Origin: Apostichopus japonicus
Taxonomy: Eukaryota > Echinodermata > Holothuroidea > Aspidochirotida > Stichopodidae
Direction: 5' to 3'
Assembly (NCBI RefSeq): GCF_037975245.1
Contig: NC_092573.1
Location: 1,358,001-1,422,000 of the forward strand
DNA length: 64,000 nt
Shown: positions 1 through 13,700 of the stretch, in pieces
Numbering within the stretch: position 1 is the stretch's first letter
Layout of the letters: every line of letters starts with the position of its first letter
Made by a program: the position numbers and the translations under genes
Notes under the pieces: model-generated
What the model was told of the DNA's origin: nothing
What the model saw: only the letters and a program-made list of their open reading frames with translations
The model's database searches: none

Positions 1-743
1 TTCAGGCGAAAGAAAAGAAAAATGGTGTAAAATTATACCACTTAATGTATCACTTGTTAGCTAAAATATAAACAAAACAAATATACTGATCACATTTCAG
101 CTGAAAAAAAATAATGAATATGGAAACATTTGATGCTGCTGACATGGCTTAGCATTAAATCTGTCAAAAAGACAATGCTCAAATGGCTTACTGCCAGAGG
201 AGGAGCTGAAGCAAATCTCCCAAATTGAATGAATTTTAAAAATTTGCTTTATCTTTAGGTTCTGGTAAGTTTTTATTGGTCATTGGGTGATTTTTTTTTG
301 AATGGGAAATTAAACTAGGTGTGAAGAACAGGGCTCACTTGAATGTCACTCCATGATTTGTCATCAACACAGTAATTTTGAGTCTTTGAAACATGTACAT
401 GTAGGGCTCATAGCTCTTCTAGATATGACACCATTGCTAGTATCAAAGAGAAATTTTAATCATGACATAGGTGGATAAGAGGAGGGGAAAGGACTGGAGA
501 GGGGTGGAGGAAATTTGATATATTGAAAGTGAATAATGACAAGTAATTAGAGATGTACCAACTACAAATTTTGGATCTGACCAGACTATCAGGTGGACAT
601 CCCTACATGTAACCCTTACTTCAGAAGAGGAGGTGGTACCCTCTCTGTAGATAATATCATAACAGTGTGTAAACGTCACAAATATAGCAAAAGCATGGAA
701 ATATGGTGAACGCATTACATTCAGCAACTCTTCATTTCCATAC
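1..743. other. intron of ADAL; nothing firmly identifiable
   Basis: This stretch lies 3' of the last visible ADAL exon and is taken as intron. I found no exon for the missing C-terminus on the minus strand. On the plus strand at about 163-227 a short frame reads KKTMLKWLTARGG before a stop. It faintly resembles SAP-like helices found in invertebrate transposon proteins but is too short to call. Confidence 0.4.
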
Positions 744-3700
744 CGATTGGAATCTTCAGTCTATTCACTAGTTCCTCCATCTCGTCAGTACCTCCAGCTG
801 CAGGGTGTATAAAGGTACCATGGCCAATCCTATCAGGGGGTACCTGGAGGAGCATCAGACTCTCGGCTGACCTGTCATCAGTCTAGGAAGAGAAAAAAGG
901 AAATCTAAGTTCTACCGAAAGAGGAACTGGAGGCATATGTAGCTGCCATTTTAACCAGGGGTGCTGCACACTTCTTTGATCAGGGGGCTCAATGCTTATC
1001 TAGAGGAGCAGAAAGAACCTTTGTTCTAGAAAAAAAAAGTTCTGACAATTTTTTGGGGGTGGGTGGTGGGGGAGGGGGACAAAAATTTGTCACTGTAGCT
1101 ACCCCACTTAATTTATCAGTCAGTGTTTTTATTGCAGCATTGATTTATTCAACTAAAATTACTTGAATAAAACCATTGCTTTATCTTTGATGGAACTAAA
1201 ATCATTCATAAGGTTGTTCCACTCATGTTTTTGAATAGTTTGGAGTCTCATAACCTCCAATTGGGAACTTTGAAAGTTTTTAAGATGAATATTTGAAGAT
1301 GATGAAAAAGAACAGTAGCAAGCAATAACAAAGAATTCTTTGACTCCCAGTACCTCTGACAATGGAGTTAATAAGACATGTTTACTTTATTGTTTTTCAC
1401 ACAGCTGGTTGGGACAAATATTTTGGATACGGTTCTTTCAGGTCACACTTAGGACGCTTGCGCTGATGGTACAAACAGAAGGGCTATGCAGGTACTGTTA
1501 AGATGAAGTTTGAAAACTTTACATACAAGGACTTTGAAGTGTGACATGAGAGTGGTAATACTATGCATTAGAAAAGTTGTCACAACTAGCTGTTTGCACA
1601 AACAACCAGAAAAAGTTTTCAGTTTTGAATCAAAGCAACAGTATCTGGTTGGTCATTATAAAAGATGTTTCTGTTGACAGAAAATGTAACACACTTGTTA
1701 ATAGTAAAATGTTGAATTGTTAAGATCTGTTGATGTAAAAAGGACAGAATAAAAGATGTTTCTGTTGACAGAAAGTGTAACACATTTGTTAATAGTAAAA
1801 TGTTGAATTGTTATGATCTGTTAATGTAAAAAATGTCTTTATTAAGGACTAATTTAGTCAATTTTAGAAACTAGAAAGAAAAGTTGCAAGAATTCAACAC
1901 CAACCTTTAAGTGCAGGACGTTTCAGGAATTTTTATGTTTGAATATACAAATGACTGGTTGGATAGTAGTTGTTATTGAGAGTGACCATTTTGATGGAAT
2001 TGTATCATTACTGCTTAACTAGCAGCAGTTTACAATCATCCTCCGCTGAAATTTCAAATCGAAAAGTATATGAAGATGTTGAGTGTTGAATAACAGTCTT
2101 CCATGTCAACTACATGATAAAACCATCAATCTGTTGAACTGTAGGGTAACTTTACCTCTGCTAGATGGAGAGCTAACTTCAACCCAGCATTCTTTGCTCT
2201 GGACAATAGAGGAATAATGTCTGATACATTAGTGGTCTAAAGAAAGAAGACAAAGAAGAAAATTGTGAATGTTGCATTTTGGTCTTGACTGTTATATGAA
2301 ACATTATTAGCTGGGAAATATGAACAAACAAGACATCCACTGTCTTAAGGAATTATATATTATACTTATAAGGGATATGCACTTTTATATTTCCCACATA
2401 GGACCTCTAAAATGCTCTGATCCTTAGAATAAGTTGGGACACTTCTCCTAAGCCAATGCTTGGATTCCTTACACAATGGCCAGTACACACCTATGTATCC
2501 CAGATATTACATAAACATCCTACTTCATATAACAACTGCCAAATTTAAGTCTGTGGATTCCCTGTTGTACTCTCCTGTGGAAGTTTATCAATAGCTCTAA
2601 GGGACCAAAAGCATCATTTCAGGCTGGGTAACCTAAACAAATTTGTATTCTGTCATTTGTCTTCCCCTTCACATCCCATGGAGACGACCGCCCTAACTCC
2701 ACGTTCACTCCTGATCTCTAAAATGCTGATTGGATATGACTCATACAACACAACAGAAAATCGAACTGATCAACATAAAGATATGCACAACACAGCCCTG
2801 CCAATCTACAACCAATTATTTCAAACTAAAACCCTGCTTAATTGATTAATTTTAATACTAAAAATCAATGGTACATGAACACATTCAAATTTCTCCCCAG
2901 AATCTGCTCATGCCGTGTACAACTATTGGTTTGGATACTACTACAGTATCAATACAAAGACTATCAAAACAAATATAATTACTGGAAAAAGCAAAGTCAC
3001 TGATAACAAGAAAGAAGGAAAAAAGGAAGGAAAACTACTCACAAATGGGTCCCCACTAAGATCCAATCCTACCAGTAGCCCTTCACTAGAAGTATGGAAC
3101 TCCTCAGCTAACTTAACTACTTCCCCCATTACAGGAAGTGGGACTTTTCTATCAATAGAGAGGAGAAATCTGTGCAAAGACAAAAAAAATTAAAGCTGAT
3201 GATACCACAACAAAAAAATACTTAAAAGAGATATGATATATCTTATGCTCAAAGTGGTGACCAAATTATGTTGCCTATTCCAATCAATCATGAAATCAAT
3301 TGTTCAGGACAATGGGGATCATGCAAAACTTATGTAAGGTTAAGTATGTTTATGCCACCAAAAAATCCATTTGAATTTTCAAGGTATGGGTTACATATGC
3401 CACCTGTATTCCATTGTGGTTTTTAATACCTAAGAGATAATGCAAACATGTATCTTTAATAGTGATTTGAGGCCGTCTACGTAATATCATTCCAATAAAC
3501 GAATGGTTAGCCAACCAGATTGCAGATAATTTGTGAGTTTGTGGGCTTGGAAACTTCAACATAGGCCTCTGAATGCCATTCAGGCACTTAATGGTTCAAT
3601 GAGAATATAAATGAGGAATATTTACCTTGTTAAAATTCCATTGCTTTCATAATTGCTCTGTTTGATTTCTTTTAGAACTGTTTCAATATATGTTCTTCGA

Positions 3701-5694
3701 GTTAATCCTGAACGGAGAAAGTTTATTAAACAGGTTAAAAAAACTGATTGTACTACAAAGTATCAGCATCAGAAAAATTAAAATTGTCACAGATTCGTCC
3801 ATGTCAAAAAGTAATAGATACTTGGTTTGTACAGATTTGAGGAAGCTATTCAGACCATTTTTGCAGAGTACTTTTGAGGTCTGTGAAATTAGCTTGTCTG
3901 ATAAGAAAATATATATGTTAATATATACATGTTTAACTTAAACTGAGAAACATCTATTCATTGCTATACAGTAGCAATGTACTACCACTGAAATGATACC
4001 CTGAAGTCTTTCTCCTATTATTAGAATTAGTGTAAGACAGCCAAAATGGAAAGTTACTCTGTGAATTTCAGTTACAACAACAGACCATGCCCAATACAAT
4101 TCTGTGTCAGTGACTCAGTGTGTAACAAAACTTTTATAATATCATGAAATGAAAGGTAAAGCTTTCTTATTAAGAAACATTCTATGATTCAAAAAATGAG
4201 GCTACAAAGTAAAACAAACATAGCAATTACTCAGCTCAAAAAACTCAAAAAACACACTTGCTAGCATCGGTAATTAGACACTAGTGTACAGTCAGTACAT
4301 ACAGCTGTGGTCAATACCCACAGCACAGTTTACAAACAATACAGCGCTGGACATCTCAGGTCCAGCTAAAGATAACAAGGTATAACGTTTCATTACTGTA
4401 CTGTTTGCATTTTGTAGCGACACAAACAAAACGTCACTTGCAAGCAATGGAAAAGTTAACTTTTACAGATGGCTGAACCCGGTTTGGGGCGAGTCTTCAA
4501 TGCCTTTAATAATGTTACAAAAAGGAACACCCTGCTATTTATGACATGACTTTCAATACCTGTGCTTGGATTCTCCTTTGGTGAACTTCTCAACTCCAAG
4601 TACTTGACATTATCAGCTGCAAATTCCTGAATCACATCTCTGGTAGCTATGGCAACTGCTTCTGCATCATCTACAAGTTTATGGACTAGTGGGAATATCT
4701 CAAAACAGCTGCAAGGATGTAAAACAAACATTTGCATAATGAAAACTTTCTTAAATATTTAAAAAGTGAATACTGATTTGGTACTTGTAGATATTGTTAC
4801 CATCTGCAAAATAACTACTACCTTGAGACCAGTATTTGCCTTACTGAAGAATTTTAAAAAAATGTGACTGTTTTGTCATTTTCTCCCCCCCCCCCCACCA
4901 TCAATGACTCTAGTCCTAGTCTACTGTGGGCCATTTGCTAAATTTTGAGAGAATTCCTTCTGAAAATTTGTGATTGAAGTACTAAATCAAAGTGTGCTTC
5001 TGTGGCAATAAAATAAAATATCCATACTCCTCTAAGCTTCTCTGTTCTCTATTTTCTGTAAGTTTCTTCCATTTTGCTAATTTTGCAAGGTCACTGGCTT
5101 TTTCATCAGAGCTACTTTTCCTTGCACTCAGCTTCTGTAGAGTGTCTGTGCTGATTGATCCATTCAGATGTGCATGGAGTTCCTGTGAATCACAGAAAGT
5201 AATAATAATTTTATCCTCTGAGAGATACTGCAGATGATCATGATGCAAACCTGATCTTGCTAGGCCTATACCGTAAGATAGGGAAGAATGTAATAGCACC
5301 AGCCTTTTGAGAGCTGTTATCAAATACAGAAATGCTCTTCATTATGATATCTGTTGCAGCGAAATATGCATATTTAGAGAATATAGGGATAATTGAGGGA
5401 AAGAGATATATAAGCTCTAACTCAATTAATAGATAAAGGCCTTGCCTAGGCCAAGCTAGGCATGAACATACTAATGAAATATCCAGTCTTATTGGTTTGT
5501 TTTAAATAGTCTTATGGTGACTGTTATTCACTGACAATATAGTCTTATAACTTTTTAAGTATGTAGGCTAGGCCAAAGTTATATGCTAGTTGAAGTTGAA
5601 ATCGAATGAACTTAGGAAAGGCACCGACCACTTTCGGTATCTTCATGCAAAAATCATGCAACTTTTTTTTCTCAGTTTGGCTCCGAGAGGGCAT
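744..5694 (-). CDS. ADAL: ADAL, N6-methyl-AMP deaminase-like (3' end off the window)
   Basis: Seven coding exons read on the minus strand: 5694-5629, 5182-5028, 4708-4560, 3707-3626, 3169-3043, 2236-2156 and 882-744. All phases agree and all junctions are GT-AG. The translation follows the adenosine-deaminase-like family throughout. It has the metal-binding ELHAHLNGSIS near residue 23, then DCFEIF, KYLELRSSP, GLDLSGDP, the catalytic/zinc HLAE in LKLALHLAE, and DRIGHGTF. The start at 5694 (MPSRSQTEKKK) is preceded by an in-frame TAG a few codons upstream. The last in-window exon ends in phase 1 after KIPI. The family continues with about 80-90 more residues (LCLTSN onward), which I cannot find in bases 1-743, so the gene runs off the left edge. 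Family members are cytosolic Zn enzymes that deaminate N6-methyl-AMP to IMP. The exon 1 donor (GTCGGT) is weak. Confidence 0.93.
1660..1833. repeat. 91-bp tandem duplication in an ADAL intron
   Basis: The sequence beginning AAAAGATGTTTCTGTTGACA at 1660 recurs at 1751 with a few substitutions. This gives two nearly identical copies, so the duplication is recent. It has no coding content. Confidence 0.85.
4256..4509 (+). repeat. Dispersed 254-bp repeat, copy 1
   Basis: This block is about 95 percent identical by eye to 29570-29822 in the same orientation, from CTTGCTA(G/C)CATCGGTAATT to GAGTCTTCAATGCCTTTAA. Copy 1 lies in the ADAL intron between exons 3 and 4, on the strand opposite to the gene. 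No terminal inverted repeat is visible. An AG followed by ATGGC(T/C)G and a short open frame at the 3' end (GLGRVFNAF) occurs in both copies, so it may be a transposed piece of a gene's 5' end rather than a SINE. The class is unknown. Confidence 0.8.
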
Positions 5695-6037
5695 GTCGTA
5701 TTCAGGCTAGCCAATTTTATACAAAGGGACACAGCTCTTACATAGTCTACACCAGAGCCGTATATATGCTCTGGTCTATACATGTAATCGTGGATATATA
5801 GCCTTATAGGAAATGTTTTCGTATTTGCTGTACATACCATACAATAACATGTGTTGTGTTACGTCGCCTCATTAAAGATAGCAACCACTAACAGCAGACA
5901 CTAACAGCATGCTACTAAGAGAAAAGGGCAGTAAGACATAGCACACTGCCACTGCGCTCGTGTGTGTGTGTGTGTTATAACTGACACTGCGGTCGAGTGT
6001 GTTTTTCAATTAGTGAATAAATAAGAAAGGTATTTTT

Positions 6038-6245
6038 TTTTCAAATTCGATTAATTTGAGTTATCGACCTTAATGAGATGTTCGGTTAGCACCACATTAA
6101 AGTAAAAGGTTCCTCTTTTACGTGTTACACCTCTACTATCGGTCAAAAACCGATTTCTTGACCAAAAGTGGCCTTAAATTAAGTTTTCACCCCGATACGG
6201 ACCCCTCTCTAAACGCGCTGTATATACGTAATGTGTAATTTTAAA
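6038..6245 (-). repeat. Left arm of a long inverted repeat
   Basis: This is the reverse complement of the repeat unit at 9047-9945. It reads from the TTTGAGTTATCGACC end through TCTACTATCGGT and CCCCGATACGGACCCCTCT to ACGCGCTGTATATACGTAATG. The outer ends of both arms share the string AAATCGATTAATTTGAGTTATCG, allowing small differences. That is what the terminal inverted repeats of a DNA transposon or foldback element would look like, with about 2.8 kb between the arms. Confidence 0.8.
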
Positions 6246-7599
6246 ACAAACTTTTACAAATGAGATGTCCATCGTTTTGCTCGAGTTTTGTAAAGTACTT
6301 ATTAATTATAAACACGCAATCACTGAAATGGGTCAAATCAAATCACTTCTTGAAATGATTTGTATTGAAAGTAAATTTAAGTTATGAAGTGAAAAAGATG
6401 CGGGAGAATTCTTCCAGTTGGCATTGGTACCTGTGCTGAAATGCCGCAATGCCATTAGCACTGTATGTATATGTAAGAAATAAAATGTAGTGGTTCGTCT
6501 CGTAAATCCTTTTCACAAGAAAGCTGTTTATTTGTTAATGTTGTGGCATGCAGTCGGGGTTAATGCACGCTTCAGTTCGGTTTGACTTATTCACATTTAG
6601 CGTCACATTCAGTGATGACGGTGGTCGTTTGAATTGGTCAAGCACACTTTGAACCAGGCAAAACGCATTGTGAGAGTTTTCTAAATCATATGCACCATAG
6701 ATAAACCTCTTTATTTTTGGAAAATACGCTAAAATCTGCCTCTTCCACGACCAAAACAAATCTTGAACATCCTATAAGAAAGCATTCGTGTTGCCATATC
6801 TGTTACGTCTATACCATTGTCGAATAAGTAATTGAATAGGTAGCAGTTACTCATTCGCGAATGTCGAACGAGGAACGTGGAATAAGTAACTAACTTCACA
6901 AGTTCACACGGGTACATTCTTCGTCTGGTCGAATTGTTTACAGTCTGAAGTTAATTATCGTTTTGTTAGGAAAGCCCGACAATCTACAGTTCCCGTTTTG
7001 TTAGGAAAGCCTGACAATCTGCAGTTCATATAACGTGTTCGTTTTGGTATACTGTCAAGAAAGTTAGTTATTCTGTATGCACATTTCATGTAAAAGTAGC
7101 GTGAAATTTAGCATGTTTAGTTAAGTCAAATTGCATGCTTTTTCGGTCCAAATGTTGGTATTATGTAGTGTAGGGATTACTTGCGCGAAATATTAATGTA
7201 TCTTGTTTAGGTATATGCATTGGTTCGTAGACAATAAGGGTTATATTGACACTTATTATTGTTGTTCAAGGATACCTGTGTAGTCACAATGTTTCAAGTG
7301 CTATTCAGAGTTAAAGACTTTTGCAAAGTAGGATACAGTCAATATATGTCACAATGGAGATTTATGAAGTCACACTCACATGCAGTCATGTGACTGTTTG
7401 TGCAAGTTGTTTTTCATGAGTAATTCAAGGCATAATTTGCGTAATCATTTACTCTAATGTAACCTACTAAGTTTGAAGGTTAAGATTAACTAATTTGTTT
7501 TCTCATTCTGTTTGTTCCCAGATTGAATGAAACTCATTGAGATGAATAAAGCTAATAATTCTAATCATACAGTTTAGCGCAGTCTATCGAAAGTCTGTG

Positions 7600-8192
7600 T
7601 CTTGCCTTCACCGGTCCAAATGTATCAGGAGAGATAGAAATATGATGATATCACATATTTTGTCGGTGGAGGACCTGTTGCAGAGTTATTTTAAGGATGA
7701 AAATGTCACTTCGATTTGTAATAACCATCATTGCATGGCCTTTCCAACTGAAAACAATTTCAAATGCCAGTTTTCTCTGTACGAAGCGCCGGAGGTGCTG
7801 GTATTCATTACAAACAGGTACTCGGTGACAAACCAGACAAGGAAAAATGTAATCCGGAATATCTTCAAAAGAGTTATCTTCTACTTACATCCAAGTAGTT
7901 AACTCTTTTGCAGATTATAAGGTAGTAAGCGATAACTTTACCTCGGTCAGGAAAATGTGATGGACAAACAAAGAACATTTCAATATGTGCAGTATCGCAT
8001 CAAATTTGTTGCAAGTTATGATTTGATGACGTGAAAGGGGAAGAACTGCTGCTATCTCCCACAAGATGGTTGTCTTGTGATATCATCAATCGATACCTTA
8101 CATAGTTATCTCAGAATTGCAAATCAAGGACCCATATTCTCCCCACTGATATTCACCAACAAATGTCTGAAGAAGATTCAACGATGAATAAC
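7600..8192 (+). pseudogene. Degenerate ubiquitin-specific-protease-like fragment
   Basis: An open frame from 7597 to 7902 contains SVEDLLQSYFKDE, then a spaced C...C pair, then FSLYEAPEVLVFITNRY. This order and wording are typical of the middle of USP/C19 deubiquitinases (Q-SL--AP-VL--HL-R). A further stretch near 7988-8030 (QYRIKFVASYDL) resembles the next conserved strand but is broken by a stop. No catalytic Cys box or His box is visible. It lies between the two arms of the long inverted repeat, so it may be captured cargo. The assignment rests on motif memory only. Confidence 0.35.
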
Positions 8193-9046
8193 TGCATTAG
8201 AGCTTGTATTACGACCGGATTGCTGACTAAAAATTTATATCAGCATTATGATATCATTTTATCTCCATATTGTGCAGACGAACAGCATTGAATATTGTTC
8301 ATTTACAAAGTGTCAGCCCTTGGCGACTGACCCCCATTGGAGATATGCTACTGGATGTAAATAAGTGTGAATATATGATTTGCCATGTCTCATCAAGAGT
8401 CTGTATAACTTATAAGATGTTTTATTGTTGTGATAATATTATAAATTATTCTTTTACAAAGAAGTTATGAGAAGAGAGATTAATATCGTCAGTCATTCTT
8501 TAGAACCTCAATATCATAGGAATGCAACATGAATCGTACTAGTTAACAAAAGTATCCGAAAGTGATGTAAATGTACAATATATTCCACAAAGACTTCATG
8601 TTGGTTATATGTGGTCTTATGGTACGATGTGAAGATTTTCTTGTCAATGCTGTATAAAGGTAAATAACTAACTTATTTTGCAAGAAAATACAGTTCAACA
8701 AAAAGTTATCAAGTATGTTTGATTACATTTTGTCTATATATTCTGATATTTCGGTAGCAGGTGGAGCACAGAATCAGATTTGCTACAAAGAGAAGATATG
8801 GAGCACAATTGTTCAGACAAGAAGGACAAAATTGAACCATAAATAAATCTAATCAAATTTAAGAGGAAAAAATATCATATAGAACAAACAAAGTGTTACG
8901 TAATGTAATGTAATTAAAATCTTATATAGCACACTACACGCGATGCATCTGTGCGCTTTACAGACAATCAAGAAAACGTATACAAGGAGCACCTTCAATT
9001 AGTGCTAAAATCTAAGATTAATTTTTATTTTGGTCAAGAAATCTCA

Positions 9047-9945
9047 AGAAGGTCGATAACTCTAAAATTAATCGATTTTGAAAAACACAAATGAGATCAT
9101 TTTTGGGGGATCATTACACATTACGTATATACAGCGCGTTTAGAGAGGGGTCCGTAGAAAAAATAAATACTGTTTTTGATCATTACACATTACGTATACA
9201 CAGCGCGTTTAGCGAGGGGTCCGTATCGGGGCTAAAACTTTAAAGCCACTTTTGGTCAAGAAATCGGTTTTGTTACCGATAGTAGAGATATACCATATGA
9301 AAGAGGAGTCTTTCTTCTTTAATTTGGTGCTAACCGGACATCTCAATAAGGTCAAGAAATCGTTTTTGTTACCGATAGTAGAGGTATACCACGTGAAAGA
9401 AGAACTTTAATGTGGTGCCAACCGGACATCTCAATATGGTCGATAACTCAGCTTATCGATTTTGAAGAAAAAATAAATACTGTTTTTGATCATTACACAT
9501 TACGTATACACAGCGCGTTTAGCGAGGGGTCCGTATCGGGGCTAAAACTTTAAAGCCACTTTTGGTCAAGAAATCGGTTTTGTTACCGATAGTAGAGATA
9601 TACCATATGAAAGAGGAGTCTTTCTTCTTTAATTTGGTGCTAACCGGACATCTCAATAAGGTCGATAACTCAAATTAATCGATTTTAATTTTTTTCTTAA
9701 TGATCATTACACATTACCTATATACAGCGCGTTTAGAGATGTCTGTATCGGGGTTAAAAAATTAATCCACTTTTGGTCAAGAAATCGGCTTTTTACCGAT
9801 AGTAGAGTTATATCACGTAAAAGAGGAAAATTTCTTCTTTAATGTGGTGCTAACCGGACCTCTTAACTAGGCCGATAACTCAAATTAATCGATTTTGAAA
9901 TAGTAATACGTTTAGATCATAACACATTACCGCGCGTTTCAAGCT
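9047..9945 (+). repeat. Right arm of the long inverted repeat, internally amplified
   Basis: About four copies, some partial, of one roughly 200-bp unit lie head to tail. Units contain ACACATTACGTATA, CAGCGCGTTTAG, GGTCCGTATCGGGGCTAAAA, GGTCAAGAAATCGG, ACCGATAGTAGAG and GGTGCTAACCGGAC. Two copies (from 9157 and from 9467) are essentially identical over about 197 bp and lie 310 bp apart, which means a recent local duplication. A more diverged copy runs at about 9690-9900. The array is inverted relative to 6038-6245. Confidence 0.85.
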
Positions 9946-10711
9946 AATTCTATTCCCATTTGCATCCCCTTCCTGATAGGAATCGAATGGTTTGTAGCCA
10001 TCAAATTTCAATAAATCAAAGTGTTACTGACTTTTTTTCATACTTCGTGTTAGAGGAATAACTTAACTTCGTCAGTGTACCTCACTTGACTGTTGCATAT
10101 TCTCATAAATTAATTGTTGAGACATTTTGCCTCTTCCGCAAGTTTTGGTAGGATCACAAGTTTAAGTTGGCCATGGATGCAGAAATCGTCCACCATTAAA
10201 TTCCAGCATTATATCACATGAAATAGCAACATCTCATCTCTCTTATGGCGCAATTTTTGGCCTTGTACAATATACATAGCGTGGATTATTATCTCTTAAA
10301 CAAGTAAGAAAAAGTAACAGTCGTGTTATTGTCCGCTAATTTAGTCTGCCCTTAGTGGCTGCTGGTGATCCACTTTCCCGCCACAACGTACCCAGCGCTC
10401 GTCACAGTGTATAAACATCAGTGGCCAACGGCGCGTAACGTTGATGTATACACTATTGGCTGCTGTTAGTGGCTGCTCTTAATGGCTGCTACATTCAAAC
10501 AGGTTGCTACGTCATGGTATTGCGTAAGAAAGATGTGTGTCCATATAGCGATAGCTTAAAACCGCTAAATTCTCTGAAACCGGGAAATAAACAAATTATC
10601 ATGTTACACTGCATAAATGCTGTAGGCTACACCTGACACGATAAACGTAGAAACCAGTAAGTTACTCGAGATATACTTTACAACGCGATTTGTGCTTGCG
10701 ATCTCGATGAA

Positions 10712-13700
10712 ATGGCAAGTAATAAACAACCGATTGTGTTTCGGATTAAAACTCAACACGGTGAAGATATGGATTGGACAATGTCTTCTCCGAATACTAG
10801 ATTCGCCGAAGTGATGGTTAGTCAGTACCTCCTCATACTCATCATAGGCTGTAGGCCAACATCACAGGCGCTCCCAACGTTGGCCACACAGTACTCCACA
10901 ATAATAATTACTGTGTGTCGAACGTTTGGAGAGGCTGTGGTTATAACAGTAACACAGTAAATGGTCCCAAAGTTAGGCCTAACCCACTGTAGGCCTAAGT
11001 CTCTTACACCACCAGTACCGGGTAGTGGGAGTTCAGCAACAGCCCAGATTAGTTATGCCTAGCCTAAAATAATGTTAGTGGTACTTGCATTTGGTAGGCC
11101 TAAACCAACTAATTTTAGTACTACTATTGGTTAGTATTGCCAACTCTTGTACTAATTAACTACTTTAAACAAAACGATGATTTTAAGTCTGTGAGTTACA
11201 AGGTATGAAAGTACTCAATGAACTTAACATTGCAGTTTGTAAATAAGTATACATGTTCAAGCCGTTCTACACATGAAAGATCAAACAGGTAACATTGGAA
11301 TGATTCATGATCTTGTTTACAAATTCAAGGGCAGTTCTGTGGACAATTGTTATGTTCCTGTGACAGTTGTGCATGAAATCCAGGGACATTTCCAAGGACT
11401 CTCACAATCTGCAAACAGAATATGAAAACTGGGACTTCTGGTCACCTTCTCATCTTATTTAGAAACACGGCATGTGTGTAGGATAAAAGTAAAGTTTTGT
11501 ATTAATTTCGTATTGAGGGTTTTGGTGTTTTGTCTGTAGCTTGAAATTTGTTCACCTCAGTTTTTATAGCATTTTCCCAATTTCCCCCAGATTTCAAGAG
11601 TGCGGGATGAGCTTGTTTGGGGCTGTTTTGAATGTGGCTTGGATAGTACAAGTGCATGAGAGAATAGAAATAGGTGCCCTGTTGACTTTTATAAGGTCGT
11701 ACTAAATACAAGGAACTTCAAAAAGCTGCTACGTTAATGATGTCTGTGTCTCTGTTTTAATTTCTTTTCAGGGAGTCATTGCCCAAGTTCTTCAACAGAA
11801 TTCTGCATCTGCTTTTGAATGTAAGTTACAGGTGGTCTCTCAGGTATCATTTATCATAATCCTGGTATACACTCTAATCGACTTTTTGTAACATGAGCAA
11901 TACAATATAGCACATTAGATCATACTCTAAAATAGAACAGAAAGGGACTTTGTGAACTTCTTAAAATCACTGTATGCATTAGTGAGTTTGGTTGCCAGTT
12001 TCTGACCTTAATCAAAACTAGATTGCATTTGTCAAACTTAGACACCCACCTAGAGTTTCAATTAGTTAGCATGTAACAATTATTCCATTTAGTTTTGAAC
12101 TTTTTGTGGTCCATATATGCATAGTGTTATTCGAATGCAAAGGACAAAATGGAAATTTCAAAATTTTCAGTATATATTTTCTTCATGATTTGAAAATAAA
12201 ACTGTTCAACTATGATGAACAGCATTATGATGGGATTATCTTTCTAAAAACATTATTGAAAAGTTACAAAGTTTACTTTAAACCTGCTTCAAAAATTCTA
12301 ATAGATCAGGAATTACAAACAATTAAAGGAAGAAGCAATGCTAAGATTAGTGGTTGTACTGTGAATGCATGTATTCAAAAATTGTATCTATAATAAATTT
12401 CCAAGAAGAACAAACTAGTTCAGGATTTGAGTTTTTTCCCCTTCTAAATTTCATCTTTCATTGACATAATTTAATACATTTGAAGACATGAGCTATAGTC
12501 ATGGGATTTATCCATCTCAAAAGATACATTTATGAATTTTATTGACTTTTTTTTCCACATTTTATTTAGATGAAGATGAAGATGGAGACAGAATCACAGT
12601 AAGAGGAGATCCAGAGATGGTAGCTATGATGGATTTTGTAAGTTTGTCCCCGTCCTTAACAAGCACATAATATTTGGAGTTCAAGGTTGTCTTTGTTGTT
12701 TATTGTGTGTTTTAAAGGCTTCAAGATGAAAGAGATCAAAATTTGTCTGCTATTTTTTAGCAGAAACTATGATAGGCAGATTCTTGTAGCATAATGTAGT
12801 TTAGCATTTATACCACCAACAAGATATATTACATAGAAAATAACTCAATTAATCGAGAAAATATTCTTGATAAATTTCCTCGTTAAACCGAATTCCATCT
12901 TAGATTCTTTGTCAGTTTTTGCACCACATGAGGTGTTTTGGTGAAGACTTGATTAAATGTTGTATCCTTTTTGCTCTCCTTCATTTCAGTATATGCATAT
13001 TTTATCAGAATCTGAGGCCAGGAATGTGATGGCCCCACCTTTGTGTATTTATCCAAAAAGTAAGTCAAAACTTACAGCTTCATCGTTATATCGTTGCTTT
13101 GCTCATTTGTTGCTGATTAGAGTTGCTACAAGTCATCAGTTGCCCAACCTTGCTGAAATTCTTAGTGATGTTTGACCAGAATATTAAGCAACAATGTCAC
13201 CCTTTGCTTATCGTTGCATAAATTTTGCAGTACTTGATGGTCATTACATTTATATATGTATTTATCTAAATAGTCATCAGTATTGGGCCAAACATTTTAA
13301 TATGCTAAAGCTTGCTAGATGCTTCCAAAGTATTTTCCCTGGCACTCTAATCCTCCATGTATTGTCCAGACAGTATGGAGGGTTTAATTAGACATTTTAA
13401 CGTCTTTTTGTAGTAAAAAAATACTTTGAGGTTTCCAGTAAACTGTTTTTCTTCTCTTCAATTTTACAGTTGCTCGTGGGATGAGAAAGGGAGCTCCTGG
13501 ACTAACAGTTGAGTTAAAAGTTTGTTGTTCTGTCATATTTTTCACAAAAAAAAAATGCTTGCACTTTTCTGATGTCCTTTATGACACTTGAATATGTTGC
13601 AAATTTAAAATCCTTAGAATCATGATTTTAAATACTAGTAAATTGCAGTTTGAATTAAAGTATACGTGTAGAAGTATGAAGTAATAACTAAGTCAATGTT

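Larger units (their letters stand above)
5695..10711. other. Divergent intergenic region between ADAL and MAP2K5, repeat-filled
   Basis: The 5 kb between the two divergent start codons holds a (GT)n run near 5960, a large inverted-repeat block (listed separately), a weak ubiquitin-protease-like relic and otherwise anonymous AT-rich DNA. No complete gene was found. Promoters for ADAL and MAP2K5 must lie at the two ends, but no TATA box or initiator could be assigned with confidence. Confidence 0.6.

Noticed and set aside
163-227. SAP-like peptide KKTMLKWLTARGG
   Set aside because: It is only about 20 codons with stops on both sides, too short to support a domain call.
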